DNA from: Pseudomonas delhiensis
GTDB taxonomy: Bacteria; Pseudomonadota; Gammaproteobacteria; Pseudomonadales; Pseudomonadaceae
Direction of reading: 5' to 3'
Assembly (NCBI RefSeq): GCF_900187975.1
Contig: NZ_FZPC01000012.1
Coordinates: 1-64,000, forward strand
Length of the DNA: 64,000 bases
A program made the position numbers and the translations under genes. Under the pieces are notes generated by a model that saw nothing but the letters and a program-made list of their open reading frames with translations, was not told the DNA's origin and did not search any database. Below, piece by piece: positions 19,975-28,545 of this stretch. Position 1 is the first letter of the stretch. Each line of letters starts with the position of its first letter.

Positions 19975-20846
19975 GAAATCTCCTCGAGGGCCCGTGCGGC
20001 GCCGGCGAAGCGCGTCCACAAGGGCGGAAGGTCGTCCGGCACGGGCCGGTACAGGCCCAGCTCCGACCAGTCGCTGGGGCCGTGGAAATCGCTGCCGGCG
20101 CTGACCAGCAGGCCGAATTCGCGGGCCAGGATGCTCAGCACGCCGACCTGCTCGGCCGGCTGCAGGCCGTTGACCACTTCGATGGCGTGGCCGCCGGCGT
20201 CGATGAAGTCGGCGATCAGCTTGCGCCGCTTGGTGCGGGTGAAATCGTACTGGTAGGGGTGCGCCAGGCTGACCCAGGCGCCGGCCGCGCGCAGGGTGCC
20301 GACCGCCTCGGCCAGGCTCGGCCAGTGCTGCTTGACGTCGCCCAGCTTGCCGGCGCCCAGCCACTTGCGGAAGGCCTCGGCGCGCTCGGCGACATGGCCG
20401 GCGCGCACCAGGAACTCGGCGAAGTGCGGCCGCGCCGGGGCGTTGCCGCTGTCGCCCAGCTCGCGCTGGATGGCCCGCGCGCCCTCGAAGGCGCCGGGCA
20501 TGCCCTTGGCCTCCAGGCGCCGGCCGATCTCCTCGGCGCGCGCCCAGCGCCCGCGGTGCAGCGCGTCGAGGGCGCGAACCAGCGGCTCGGCGTCGCTGTC
20601 GAAGGCATAACCCAGGACGTGGATGGTCGCCCCGCCCCAGGTGCAGGACAGTTCCACGCCGTTGACCAGGGTCACCCCCAGCGCCTCGGCGGCGGCGCGC
20701 GCCTCGGGCAGACCCTCCAGGGTGTCGTGGTCGCTCAGGGCGAGCAGGCGCACGCCGCGCTGGTGCGCGCGGGCCACCACGGCGGCGGGCGGCAGTTGGC
20801 CGTCGGAGGCGGTGCTATGGCAATGCAGGTCGACACGCATGGGCAT
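19971..20846 (-). CDS. rnm: PHP-domain phosphoesterase (YciV/RNase AM family)
   Basis: 291 residues; a second ATG two codons in (MRVDLHCHS) may be the true start. PHP metal ligands are seen in DLHCHSTASDG near residue 5, LSDHDT near 38 and SAGSDFHG near 252. YciV-type proteins are 5'-3' exonucleases acting on RNA or on 3',5'-bisphosphates, so a role in 5S rRNA maturation or nucleotide turnover is the family expectation. It overlaps the YciO-like gene by 4 bp and is divergent from yciB. Confidence 0.88.
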   Translation of the reverse strand: MPMRVDLHCHSTASDGQLPPAAVVARAHQRGVRLLALSDHDTLEGLPEARAAAEALGVTLVNGVELSCTWGGATIHVLGYAFDSDAEPLVRALDALHRGRWARAEEIGRRLEAKGMPGAFEGARAIQRELGDSGNAPARPHFAEFLVRAGHVAERAEAFRKWLGAGKLGDVKQHWPSLAEAVGTLRAAGAWVSLAHPYQYDFTRTKRRKLIADFIDAGGHAIEVVNGLQPAEQVGVLSILAREFGLLVSAGSDFHGPSDWSELGLYRPVPDDLPPLWTRFAGAARALEEIS

Positions 20847-20949
20847 ACCGGGACGGGTTTTACTTCTGTATAGACGCTGCGCGGCGGCGATTCACGGCAA
20901 GCCGGCGCAACGGCACGAGACGGGTGACTATTTCAGTTCTTCCGCAGGT

Positions 20950-20958
20950 TGGTATTAT
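20950..20958 (+). promoter_or_regulatory. Extended -10 promoter element upstream of yciB
   Basis: TGGTATTAT fits an extended -10 box (TGN plus TATTAT) 30 bp before the yciB start, in the 141-bp divergent gap with the PHP gene. I see no strong -35, as expected for an extended -10 promoter. Confidence 0.4.
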
Positions 20959-20987
20959 GCCGCCACAACTGGGCTCTGGCTGCCGTA

Positions 20988-21584
20988 ATGAAGCAATTCA
21001 TCGATTTCATCCCCCTCATCCTGTTCTTCATCGTCTACAAGCTGGACCCGCGCACGGTCGAACTCGCCGGACACTCCTTCAGCCTGGGCGGCATCTACAG
21101 CGCCACCGCGGTGCTGATCGCCTCCTCGGTGGTGGTCTACGGCGCCCTGCTGCTCAAGCAGCGCAAGCTGGACAAGGGCCAGTGGCTGACCCTGGCCGCC
21201 TGCCTGGTGTTCGGCGGCATGACCCTGGCGTTCCACAGCGAGACCTTCCTCAAGTGGAAGGCGCCGGTGGTGAACTGGCTGTTCGCCCTGGGCTTCCTCG
21301 GCAGCACCCTGGTGGGCGACCGCCGGCCGCTGATCCAGCGCATCATGGGCCACGCCGTGCAGCTGCCGGAGCCGATCTGGCAGCGCCTGAACCTGGCCTG
21401 GGTGCTGTTCTTCGTGTTCTGCGGCTGCATCCAGCTGTTCGTCGCCTTCACCTTCGAGCGTTTCTGGGTGGACTTCAAGGTCTTCGGCAGCCTGGGCATG
21501 ACCCTGCTCTTCCTGATCGGCCAGGGCGTGTTCCTGGCCCGCCACATGCACGACGCCCCAACCGGCGAAAAGCCCAAGGACTGA
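20988..21584 (+). CDS. yciB: Inner-membrane septation protein YciB (IspZ)
   Basis: 198 residues, nearly all hydrophobic, with five likely membrane helices. Starts [19 protein letters not shown], the usual family N-terminus; the frame opens further at 20949 but lacks support. YciB proteins take part in cell envelope synthesis and division and interact with elongasome and divisome proteins. It is followed by yciI after a single base, so the two are translationally coupled. Confidence 0.93.
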   Translation: MKQFIDFIPLILFFIVYKLDPRTVELAGHSFSLGGIYSATAVLIASSVVVYGALLLKQRKLDKGQWLTLAACLVFGGMTLAFHSETFLKWKAPVVNWLFALGFLGSTLVGDRRPLIQRIMGHAVQLPEPIWQRLNLAWVLFFVFCGCIQLFVAFTFERFWVDFKVFGSLGMTLLFLIGQGVFLARHMHDAPTGEKPKD

Positions 21585-21585
21585 C

Positions 21586-21885
21586 ATGCTCTACGCAATC
21601 ATCGCCCGCGACATCACCGCCTCCCAAGAACGCCGCCTGGCCGCGCGCCCGGCGCACCTGGCCCGCCTCGAGCTGTTGAAGGACGAGGGCCGCCTGGTCC
21701 TGGCCGGGCCGCACCCGGCGATCGACAGCCCCGACCCGGGCGCTGCCGGCTTCACCGGCAGCCTGATCGTCGCCGAGTTCGAGTCGCTGGCCGCCGCCCA
21801 GGCCTGGGCCGATGCCGACCCGTACCGCGCCGCCGGCGTCTATGCCGAGGTCGTGGTCAAGCCGTTCAAGAAAGTCCTGCCGTAG
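21586..21885 (+). CDS. yciI: YciI-family protein
   Basis: 99 residues with the ferredoxin-like YciI fold: [10 protein letters not shown] at the start, [25 protein letters not shown] with the conserved His, and [17 protein letters not shown] before a C-terminal [11 protein letters not shown]. YciI-like proteins can have weak hydrolase or dehalogenase activity, but the physiological role is unknown. It starts one base after the yciB stop. Confidence 0.92.
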   Translation: MLYAIIARDITASQERRLAARPAHLARLELLKDEGRLVLAGPHPAIDSPDPGAAGFTGSLIVAEFESLAAAQAWADADPYRAAGVYAEVVVKPFKKVLP

Positions 21886-22004
21886 ACCGGCAAGCGGCGG
21901 CGCACGGACGGCGCCGCACGGCCAGGTGCTCAAGGCCCGGCCCCGCGACCGGACAGCGCCCGGACCGCGGTGCCCGGCGGCTCATCAGCGTACAAGGAGT
22001 TCCG

Positions 22005-22391
22005 ATGTCCCGACGTCATCTGCTGCCCCTGCTGTTCTGCCTGAGCCTGCCGCTCGCCGCCCTCGGCGAGGAGCCCACCGCCACCCCCGGCGCCACCCCG
22101 GCCAGCGACGACCTCGCCCAGCTGCAACAGCGCCTGGACGAGAGCGAGAAGCTGCGCGCCGACCTCGCCGCCCAGCTGCAGGGGGCGGAAAGCGCCGTGG
22201 TGGGCCGCCTGCGCCAGGAAAACCAGCGCCTGAAGCTGCAACTGCGCGAGCTGCAGGCCCAACAACCGCCACGCCTGCTCAGCGACGAGCAGACCTGGTT
22301 CGCGACCGGGGGCGCCGTCGCCCTCGTCGCCTTCGTCCTCGGCGCCCTGAGCCGCGGCCGTCGCCGCCGGCGGCGTGAATGGATCAACTGA
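22005..22391 (+). CDS. Secreted coiled-coil membrane-anchored hypothetical protein
   Basis: 128 residues. There is a Sec signal (MSRRHLLPLLFCLSLPLAAL, cleavage near LGEE), a coiled coil at about 38-88 (LAQLQQRLDESEKLRADLAA and on), and a C-terminal membrane helix at about 99-117 followed by a very basic tail ([10 protein letters not shown]). The layout resembles the TIGR04211 group without its SH3 part. AAGGAG precedes the ATG. Its end is 15 bp before cpxR, so it may be cotranscribed. The function is unknown. Confidence 0.78.
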   Translation: MSRRHLLPLLFCLSLPLAALGEEPTATPGATPASDDLAQLQQRLDESEKLRADLAAQLQGAESAVVGRLRQENQRLKLQLRELQAQQPPRLLSDEQTWFATGGAVALVAFVLGALSRGRRRRRREWIN

Positions 22392-22405
22392 AAGAAGCCC
22401 GAGCA

Positions 22406-23083
22406 ATGAGTGAGCTGCTGCTGATCGACGACGACCGTGAACTGTGCGAACTGCTGTGCACCTGGCTGACCCAGGAAGGCTTCAGCGTGCGTGCCAGCCA
22501 CGATGGCGGCGCGGCCCGTAGCGCCCTGGCCAGCCGCACGCCGGACGCCGTGGTGCTGGACGTGATGCTGCCCGACGGCAGCGGCCTGGAGCTGCTCAAG
22601 CAATTGCGCAGCGAGCACCCCGACCTGCCGGTGCTGATGCTATCCGCCCGCGGCGAGCCGCTGGACCGCATCCTCGGCCTGGAGCTGGGCGCCGACGACT
22701 ACCTGGCCAAGCCGTGCGATCCGCGCGAGCTGACCGCGCGCCTGCGCGCCGTGCTGCGGCGCAGCCACCCGGCCCAGCCCAGCGCCCAGGTCGACCTCGG
22801 CGACCTGAGCCTGAACCTGGCCCGCGGCGTGGCCAGCATCGGCGGCCAGGACGTCAGCCTGACGCTGTCCGAGAGCCGCATCCTCGAGGCGCTGCTGCGC
22901 CAGCCGGGCGAGCCGCTGGACAAGCAGGCCCTGGCGCAGATCGCCCTGGGCCGCAAGCTGACCCTCTACGACCGCAGCCTGGACATGCACGTGAGCAACC
23001 TGCGCAAGAAGCTCGGCGCGCACCCGGACGGGCGCCCGCGGATCCTCGCCCTGCGCGGGCGCGGTTACTTCTACGCGCCCTGA
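22406..23083 (+). CDS. cpxR: Response regulator CpxR
   Basis: 225 residues from ATG 22406; an upstream in-frame codon at 22379 overlaps the preceding gene and spoils the receiver N-terminus. Receiver domain at about 1-115 with DDD at 8-10, phospho-acceptor Asp in VVLDVMLPDGSG near 51 and Lys in LAKPCDPREL near 100. The OmpR-type winged helix covers about 125-222. Matched to P. aeruginosa CpxR (PA3204) by family and by the following spy-like and kinase genes. It controls envelope stress genes and, in P. aeruginosa, mexAB-oprM. A CpxR-type box follows at 23126. Confidence 0.87.
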   Translation: MSELLLIDDDRELCELLCTWLTQEGFSVRASHDGGAARSALASRTPDAVVLDVMLPDGSGLELLKQLRSEHPDLPVLMLSARGEPLDRILGLELGADDYLAKPCDPRELTARLRAVLRRSHPAQPSAQVDLGDLSLNLARGVASIGGQDVSLTLSESRILEALLRQPGEPLDKQALAQIALGRKLTLYDRSLDMHVSNLRKKLGAHPDGRPRILALRGRGYFYAP

Positions 23084-23125
23084 GCGGCAGGCCGGGAGCC
23101 CCGTCCCAGAGCGGTAGACGCAATC

Positions 23126-23141
23126 TTTACCGAAGCTTTAC
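23126..23141 (+). promoter_or_regulatory. CpxR-type binding box before the spy-like gene
   Basis: TTTAC-N6-TTTAC, the reverse complement of the CpxR consensus GTAAA-N(4-8)-GTAAA. It lies 83 bp before the spy-like start and directly after cpxR, consistent with autoregulation of the downstream part of the locus. A TTGACC at 23158-23163 could serve as a -35, but no good -10 is visible at 17 bp. Confidence 0.7.
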
Positions 23142-23223
23142 CCGGCCCTGACCGCCCTTGACCTTGCCATCCCTAGACTGGGCACATCCGGTTCAGAAAC
23201 CGGTCCACGAAAGGAGAATATTC

Positions 23224-23682
23224 ATGCGCAAGACCCTCACCGCCCTGATGCTCGCCGCCACCCTGCCGACCCTGGCCATGGCCGCCACCCCCGCCGCGAC
23301 CGACACCCCGCCGCCGCCGCACATGATGGGCGACCACATGAAGGACGGCCACGGCCCGCGCGGCGGCTGGCACGGCCCCTTCAAGGCCCTGAACCTGAGC
23401 CCCGAGCAGCGCCAGCAGGTCGGCAAGCTGATGGGCGACTCGATGAAGAACCGCCACGACATCACCGAGAAGTACCTGAGCAAGCTGCCGGCGGCCGACC
23501 GCAAGGCCATGCAGGACGAGCTGAAGGCCAGTCACGACAAGACCCAGCAGGACATCCGCGCGCTGCTGACGCCCGAACAGCAGAAGAAGTTCGACGAGCT
23601 GAAGAAAGAGCGCGAGCAGCGCAAGGCCGAATGGACCGAGTTCCAGCAATGGAAAGCGCAGAAGGATGGCAAGACCAACTGA
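23224..23682 (+). CDS. Spy/CpxP-family periplasmic protein
   Basis: 152 residues from ATG 23224, with AAGGAG nine bases upstream. The signal peptide (about 1-21) ends LAMA. The mature protein has a His- and Met-rich N-terminal part (HMMGDHMKDGHG) that could bind metal, then two LTxxQ-like repeats (LSPEQRQQ near 58, LTPEQQKKF near 118) in a helical chaperone fold. Members bind unfolded proteins or inhibit the Cpx kinase. It sits between cpxR and the kinase gene and behind a CpxR box. Confidence 0.88.
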   Translation: MRKTLTALMLAATLPTLAMAATPAATDTPPPPHMMGDHMKDGHGPRGGWHGPFKALNLSPEQRQQVGKLMGDSMKNRHDITEKYLSKLPAADRKAMQDELKASHDKTQQDIRALLTPEQQKKFDELKKEREQRKAEWTEFQQWKAQKDGKTN

Positions 23683-23698
23683 TAGCGCCAGCCACGCG

Positions 23699-23722
23699 GG
23701 CGCCGGGCTCACCCCCGGCGCC
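23699..23722 (+). terminator. Intercistronic hairpin between the spy-like gene and cpxS
   Basis: A 9-bp GC stem (23699-23707 with 23714-23722) 16 bp after the stop, without a T-run. It may attenuate transcription into the kinase gene or stabilise the upstream mRNA, giving more chaperone than kinase. Confidence 0.35.
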
Positions 23723-23755
23723 TCGCCGTGCCCGCGCCCCTGACCCGAAACGGAC

Positions 23756-25114
23756 ATGCGACTGAACCGAAAGACCATGCGCTCGCTCTTCTGGCGAATC
23801 CTCGCCGCCTTCTGGCTCGCCCTGCTGCTGGTCGCCGGCCTGTCCATCCTGCTCGGCCGCGCGCTGAACCAGGACACCTGGATCATCGCCCGCTACCCCG
23901 GCATGCACGATCTCGCCAAGCAGTGGACCCAGCTCTACGAGAACCAGGGCCCCGCCGCCGCCCAGCAACTGCTGGAGCAACGCCGCCGCGACTACGACCT
24001 GTCGGTGCAGGTGCTCGACGAAAGCGGCCAGCGCCTGGTCGACGGCACCTACCTGCCGCGCCCGCCGCGGCGCAACCAGGAAGGCTTCGACCGCCGCAAC
24101 CTGCCGCGCTTCCCCTGGCGCCAGCTCAGCCAGGAATACACCAGCACGGAGAGCGACCACACCTACCTGTTCATCTACCGCATTCCCCACGGCGCGCTGG
24201 AAGCCTGGCACCGCGGCAGCCTGCTGTGGCCGCTCAGCGCGCTGGGCATCGCCCTGGTGGTGCTGACCATCTTCAGCCTGCTGGTGACCCTCTCCATCAC
24301 CCGCCCGCTCAACCGCCTGCGCCGCGCCGTGCACGACCTCGGGCAGACCGCCTACCAGCAGGACAGCCTGGCCCGCCTGGCCCACCGCGGCGACGAACTC
24401 GGCGTGCTGGCCCGCGACTTCAACCGCATGGGCGCCCGCCTGCAAAGCCTGATCGGCAGCCAGCGCCAGTTGCTGCGCGACGTCTCCCACGAACTGCGCT
24501 CGCCGCTGGCGCGCCTGCGCATCGCCCTGGCCCTGGCCGAGCGCGCCACGCCCGAACAGCGCGCCAGCATGTGGCCGCGCCTGGAGCAGGAATGCGACCG
24601 CCTGGAAGCGCTGATCGCCGAGATCCTCGCCCTCGCCCGCCTGGACGCCGAGCCCGGGCCGAGCAGCCGCGTCGAACTGCTGCCGCTGCTCGAACGCCTG
24701 CGCGAGGATGCCCAGTTGCTCGCCCCGGAACAGCACATCCAGCTGAAGGTGCCCACCGGCCTGGCCCTGGACGGCTGGCCCGACATGCTCGAACGGGCGC
24801 TGGACAACCTGCTGCGCAACGCCCTGCGCTTCAACCCGGCGGACAAGCCGCTCGAGGTGGATGCCGACAGCGACGGCGCGGTGCTGCGCGTGCGCGTGCG
24901 CGACCATGGCCCGGGGGCCGACGCCGAGCACCTGGCTCAACTGGGCGAGCCCTTCTTCCGCGCCCCCAACCAGGACAGCCCCGGCCACGGCCTGGGCCTG
25001 GCCATCGCCCGCCGCGCGGTGGAGCGCCATGCCGGCCGCCTGCGCCTGGCCAATCACCCCGACGGCGGTTTCGTCGCCACCCTGGAAATACCGCTGGCGC
25101 GCCACGCCGCCTGA
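23756..25114 (+). CDS. cpxS: Sensor histidine kinase of the Cpx system
   Basis: 452 residues. Membrane segments at about 13-37 and 163-185 flank a periplasmic sensor domain; HAMP follows (about 186-238). The H box is RDVSHELRSPLARLRIAL near 243, the N box NLLRNALRFNP near 350, with DHGPGADAEH and GHGLGLAIARRAV as G boxes. It matches P. aeruginosa PA3206 by context. The presumed role is to phosphorylate CpxR on envelope stress. It lies 73 bp after the spy-like gene and 15 bp before the small gene that follows. Confidence 0.88.
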   Translation: MRLNRKTMRSLFWRILAAFWLALLLVAGLSILLGRALNQDTWIIARYPGMHDLAKQWTQLYENQGPAAAQQLLEQRRRDYDLSVQVLDESGQRLVDGTYLPRPPRRNQEGFDRRNLPRFPWRQLSQEYTSTESDHTYLFIYRIPHGALEAWHRGSLLWPLSALGIALVVLTIFSLLVTLSITRPLNRLRRAVHDLGQTAYQQDSLARLAHRGDELGVLARDFNRMGARLQSLIGSQRQLLRDVSHELRSPLARLRIALALAERATPEQRASMWPRLEQECDRLEALIAEILALARLDAEPGPSSRVELLPLLERLREDAQLLAPEQHIQLKVPTGLALDGWPDMLERALDNLLRNALRFNPADKPLEVDADSDGAVLRVRVRDHGPGADAEHLAQLGEPFFRAPNQDSPGHGLGLAIARRAVERHAGRLRLANHPDGGFVATLEIPLARHAA

Positions 25115-25129
25115 CCCCGGAGCCCGATC

Positions 25130-25609
25130 ATGAGCCTTGCCGCCGAATACCTGCCCTCCCCCAGCCCGGCCCTGCCGCCGGCGGCCGCCAGCCTGCCGCG
25201 GGAGCGCCCGCGGGACGAGCCGCAGAGCCTGGTGCTGGCGGTGGAGCTGGGCCTGCTGGCGCAGCGCTGGCGGCGCCGCTGGCCGGAACTGCGCCTGAGC
25301 CTGCCGCGCGGCGGCACCTGGCCGTTGCACAGTTGGCCGCAGGCGCTGCACGAAGCCCTGGATGAAGTGCTGGACACCGCGGTGGAATGGCAGCAGGACG
25401 CCGCCATCGTGCTGGAACCGCGCCTGGAGCGCGGCCTGCTGCGCCTGGACCTCGGCGGCACCGACGCACAGGCCCGGCGCTGGCTGCCCCGGGCCCTGCG
25501 CGCCGCCCAGCGGTTGGCCGCCTGGCAGGGCGGCCGGCTGCTCTGGCGTGCCGGCGGGGCGCGCTGGAAAGTCCGCCTGAGCCTGCCGCTCAGCCCCGCC
25601 AGGCGCTGA
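25130..25609 (+). CDS. Hypothetical protein, possibly a degenerate histidine-kinase ATPase domain
   Basis: 159 residues, Arg- and Leu-rich, with no signal or membrane helix. The segment ALHEALDEVLDTAVEW near residue 72 and the terminal WKVRLSLPLSPA look like the first helix and last strand of a HATPase_c fold, but the N and G boxes are missing. That reading is my inference. It directly follows cpxS (15 bp) and overlaps the convergent nitroreductase gene by 20 bp. P. aeruginosa has an unnamed gene in the same place. Confidence 0.7.
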   Translation: MSLAAEYLPSPSPALPPAAASLPRERPRDEPQSLVLAVELGLLAQRWRRRWPELRLSLPRGGTWPLHSWPQALHEALDEVLDTAVEWQQDAAIVLEPRLERGLLRLDLGGTDAQARRWLPRALRAAQRLAAWQGGRLLWRAGGARWKVRLSLPLSPARR

Positions 25610-26150
25610 CGAAGGCCGCCGGGTCCAGCGGCGCCGGCTGGCGCAGCTCACCCATGGGCGTGCCCAGGTAGATGAAACCGACGATCCGCTCGTTGGCCGC
25701 CAGGCCCAGGCCCTGCCGCACCAGCGGGTCGAAAGCCATGGCGCCGGTGCGCCACATGGCCCCCAGCCCCTCGACGAACGCCGCCTGGACGATGCCGTAG
25801 GCGGCACAGCCGGCGGCCAGCATCTGCTCGATCTCCGGCACCTTGGGGTGCTCCTGCAGGCGCGCGATGGCCACCACCAGGGTCGGCGCGCGCAGCGGCA
25901 TGGCGCGGGCCTTGGCCAGCGCCTCGGGGCTGGCGCCGGGTTGCTCGGCGCTCAGCGCGCGGGCGAACAGTTCACCCAGTTGCTGGCGTGCCTCGCCTTC
26001 CACCGTGAGGAAGCGCCACGGGCGCAGTTGCCCATGGTCCGGCGCGCGCAGGGCGACGCGGAACAGCCGCTCGAGCTGTCCGGCGCTGGGTGCCGGCTCG
26101 CCCAGGCGGGCATGGGATACACGGTTGACCAGCGCTTCGTAGGCCTCCAT
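25590..26150 (-). CDS. Nitroreductase family protein (YdjA type)
   Basis: 186 residues, FMN-dependent nitroreductase fold of the short YdjA group. Motifs: RVSHARLGEPAPS near residue 9, RAPDHGQLRPWRFLTV near 34 (FMN phosphate contacts), and GLGAMWRTGAMAFDP and GFIYLGTPMG later. AGGAGGT lies seven bases before the ATG. It would reduce quinones or nitro compounds with NAD(P)H; the natural substrate is unknown. It stands alone and is convergent with the preceding gene. Confidence 0.9.
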   Translation of the reverse strand: MEAYEALVNRVSHARLGEPAPSAGQLERLFRVALRAPDHGQLRPWRFLTVEGEARQQLGELFARALSAEQPGASPEALAKARAMPLRAPTLVVAIARLQEHPKVPEIEQMLAAGCAAYGIVQAAFVEGLGAMWRTGAMAFDPLVRQGLGLAANERIVGFIYLGTPMGELRQPAPLDPAAFVSAWRG

Positions 26151-26242
26151 GGGCTACCTCCTGTACACACAAGGACGGCCATTGTAATCGCAAAGGCTTC
26201 TCATCTGTCTGCTGAGGTGCGATCAGGGTGCTGCGTATCCGT

Positions 26243-26529
26243 GTAGGAGCGAGCTTGCTCGCGAAGGGGGCTCATCGGCGAACGCTGGTGTTCGTCCTGA
26301 GAGCGCCCTCTCCCTAACCCTCTCCCTGAAGGGAGAGGGGACCGTTCGGTGCGTTTTGGCAGTCCTGAGTCAGCCGGCAATTCCGAAGGCCTCCGGCTGA
26401 AACCATTCCTTCTCTCGGCACGGACAAACCCCCTCTCCCTTCAGGGAGAGGGCTGGGGAGAGGGAGCGGAGTCAATCTGAAACACGGGAGTCGCCGGCAA
26501 GCGCCGTTCGCGAGCAAGCTCGCTCCTAC
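26243..26529. repeat. REP pair enclosing a MITE-like palindromic unit
   Basis: The gap 26151-26554 has no gene. Inverted REP arms at 26243-26265 and 26507-26529 (GTAGGAGCGAGCTTGCTCGC type) enclose a second, unrelated repeat unit at 26306-26464. The wide spacing suggests that the unit landed between, or next to, REP arms. Confidence 0.82.
26306..26464. mobile_element. MITE-like unit with 35-bp terminal inverted repeats, no gene
   Basis: Left end 26306-26340 and right end 26430-26464 are inverted copies matching at 33 of 35 bases; each contains its own 10-bp hairpin. The 89-bp interior has CCGTTCGGTG and GAGTCAGCCGGC motifs, shared with the copies around the DUF559 gene at 4.8 kb. No coding capacity. 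It is probably a non-autonomous relative of the DUF559-linked repeats. I could not define a target-site duplication. Confidence 0.7.
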
Positions 26530-26554
26530 AGGGAGTCCAGCGATGCGCCCATCG

Positions 26555-26932
26555 TCAAGCCACCCGCTCCGGCGACGGCGTGACGATCGGCTGCAGGGGT
26601 GGCATCAGCGGCGGCAGGCCGTAGGCCGCCCGGGCCGCGTCGCAGTTGGGGTTGTGCTGGCCGTCGAGCCAGGAGGCCTCGAATTCGCGGCAGGTGCTGG
26701 AGCGGTGCTCGTAGACCGTGCAGCGCACGCCGCAGCCGACCTCGCCGAGCAACCCCACGCAGCGCACCGGCCTGGCCTCGGTGCCACGCATGGCGGCGTG
26801 GTGCGGGCTGACCTGCACCACCAGTTCGTCGGGCACGCTGCCGCCGGCGGAACGGCACTCGCCCCAGTAGAAGGACACACGGAAATGCGCGCAGCAGGCG
26901 CCACAGTTCAAACACGGATTGTCGATGGACAT
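26555..26932 (-). CDS. YkgJ-family Zn/Fe-chelating Cys-rich protein
   Basis: 125 residues from ATG 26930-26932; a GTG at 26947 would add five. The N-terminus has [13 protein letters not shown], and further Cys residues follow at [18 protein letters not shown] and STCREF, the typical CxxCxxCC...C pattern of UPF0153/YkgJ. Proteins of this family are thought to bind Zn or an Fe-S centre; the function is unknown. It is divergent from trkH across 152 bp. Confidence 0.88.
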   Translation of the reverse strand: MSIDNPCLNCGACCAHFRVSFYWGECRSAGGSVPDELVVQVSPHHAAMRGTEARPVRCVGLLGEVGCGVRCTVYEHRSSTCREFEASWLDGQHNPNCDAARAAYGLPPLMPPLQPIVTPSPERVA

Positions 26933-27084
26933 GATGTGCGAATGCACCAGAAGAAACCGGCGAGCGCCGGCGGGCTGCGCAGGATTCTAGCGATTCCGCC
27001 GCCGTTGTGAAGAGCCCTCCGGCGCGCTGCGCATCGCGCCGAGGGCAGGTACAATGGAGGGTTCATGTCCATCGAGTCCGCTTC

Positions 27085-28539
27085 ATGGCGCTGCCGACAC
27101 TACGCACCCTCGGATACATCATCGGCCTGTTCCTCATCACCCTGGCGGTGGCCATGCTGGTGCCCATGGCCACCCTGCTCTACTACCACCGCCCGCAGGA
27201 GCTCTCGCCCTACATCTGGTCGAGCCTGATCACCTTCAGCGCGGGCCTGGGGCTGGTCCTGCCGGGCCGGCCGGAGCAGGCCCACCTGCGCCCGCGGGAC
27301 ATGTACATGCTCACGGTCTCCAGCTGGGTGATCGTCTGCTTCTTCTCCGCCCTGCCCTTCATCATCGCCCGCCACATGAGCGTCACCGACGCCTTCTTCG
27401 AGAGCATGTCGGGCATCACCGCCACCGGCTCGACGGTGCTTTCCGGGCTGGACAACATGTCGCCGGGCATCCTCATCTGGCGCTCGATGCTGCACTGGCT
27501 GGGCGGCATCGGCTTCATCGGCATGGCGGTGGCGATCCTGCCGATGCTGCGCATCGGCGGCATGCGCCTGTTCCAGACCGAATCCTCGGACCGCAGCGAC
27601 AAGGTCATGCCGCGCTCGCACATGGTCGCCAAGTACATAGTCGCGGTGTACGTCGGCATCACCATCCTCGGCACCCTGGGCCTGTGGTGGGCCGGCATGG
27701 GCCTGTTCGACGCGCTGAACCACGCCATGTCGGCGATCTCCACCGGCGGTTTCTCCACCTCCGACCAGTCCCTGGCCAAGTGGCACCAGCCGGCGGTGCA
27801 CTGGGTGGCGGTGGTGGTGATGATCCTCGGCAGCCTGCCCTTCGCCCTCTACGTCGCCACCCTGCGCGGCCACCGCAAGGCGCTGCTCAAGGACAGCCAG
27901 GTGCACGGCTTCATCGGCCTGCTGGTGTTCACCTGGCTGGTGATGGGCACCTGGTACGCCTTCAATTCCGACCTGTCCTGGCAGGACGCCTTGCGCATCG
28001 TCGCGGTGAACGTCACCTCGGTGGTCACCACCACCGGCTTCGCCCTGGGCGACTACAGCCTGTGGGGCCACTTCTCGATCATGGTGTTCTTCTACCTGGG
28101 CTTCATCGGCGGCTGCTCCGGCTCCACCGCCGGCGGCCTGAAGATCTTCCGCTTCCAGGTCGCCTACATCCTGCTCAAGGCCAGCCTGTACCAGCTCATC
28201 CACCCGCGCGCGGTGCTGCGCCAGAGCTACAACGGGCACCGCCTGGACGAGGAGATCGTGCGTTCGATCCTGACCTTCTCGTTCTTCTTCGGCGCCACCG
28301 TCGGCGGCCTGGGCCTGGCCCTGACCTTCCTCGGCCTGGACTGGATGACCGCGCTGACCGGCGCCGCCAGCACCGTCTCCGGCGTCGGCCCGGGCATGGG
28401 CCCGGTGATCGGCCCCTCGGGCAACTTCTCGTCCCTGCCGGACGCCGCCAAGTGGCTGCTGTGCGCCGGCATGCTCGCCGGGCGCCTGGAGATCCTCACC
28501 GTGCTGGTGCTGTTCACCCCGGCCTTCTGGCGCCACTGA
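27085..28539 (+). CDS. trkH: Trk potassium uptake channel TrkH
   Basis: 484 residues from ATG 27085, the family length. The four pore segments of the Trk/Ktr fold are visible: MSGITATGSTVLSG near 109, AISTGGFSTSD near 219, VTTTGFALGDY near 314 and a fourth near TVSGVGPGMGPVIG at 431. GGCSGSTAGGLKIFRF near 345 is diagnostic. It imports K+ with the cytosolic NAD-binding TrkA, not encoded here. It is convergent with the DUF1345 gene, only 6 bp apart. Confidence 0.94.
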   Translation: MALPTLRTLGYIIGLFLITLAVAMLVPMATLLYYHRPQELSPYIWSSLITFSAGLGLVLPGRPEQAHLRPRDMYMLTVSSWVIVCFFSALPFIIARHMSVTDAFFESMSGITATGSTVLSGLDNMSPGILIWRSMLHWLGGIGFIGMAVAILPMLRIGGMRLFQTESSDRSDKVMPRSHMVAKYIVAVYVGITILGTLGLWWAGMGLFDALNHAMSAISTGGFSTSDQSLAKWHQPAVHWVAVVVMILGSLPFALYVATLRGHRKALLKDSQVHGFIGLLVFTWLVMGTWYAFNSDLSWQDALRIVAVNVTSVVTTTGFALGDYSLWGHFSIMVFFYLGFIGGCSGSTAGGLKIFRFQVAYILLKASLYQLIHPRAVLRQSYNGHRLDEEIVRSILTFSFFFGATVGGLGLALTFLGLDWMTALTGAASTVSGVGPGMGPVIGPSGNFSSLPDAAKWLLCAGMLAGRLEILTVLVLFTPAFWRH

Positions 28540-28545
28540 GGCCCG

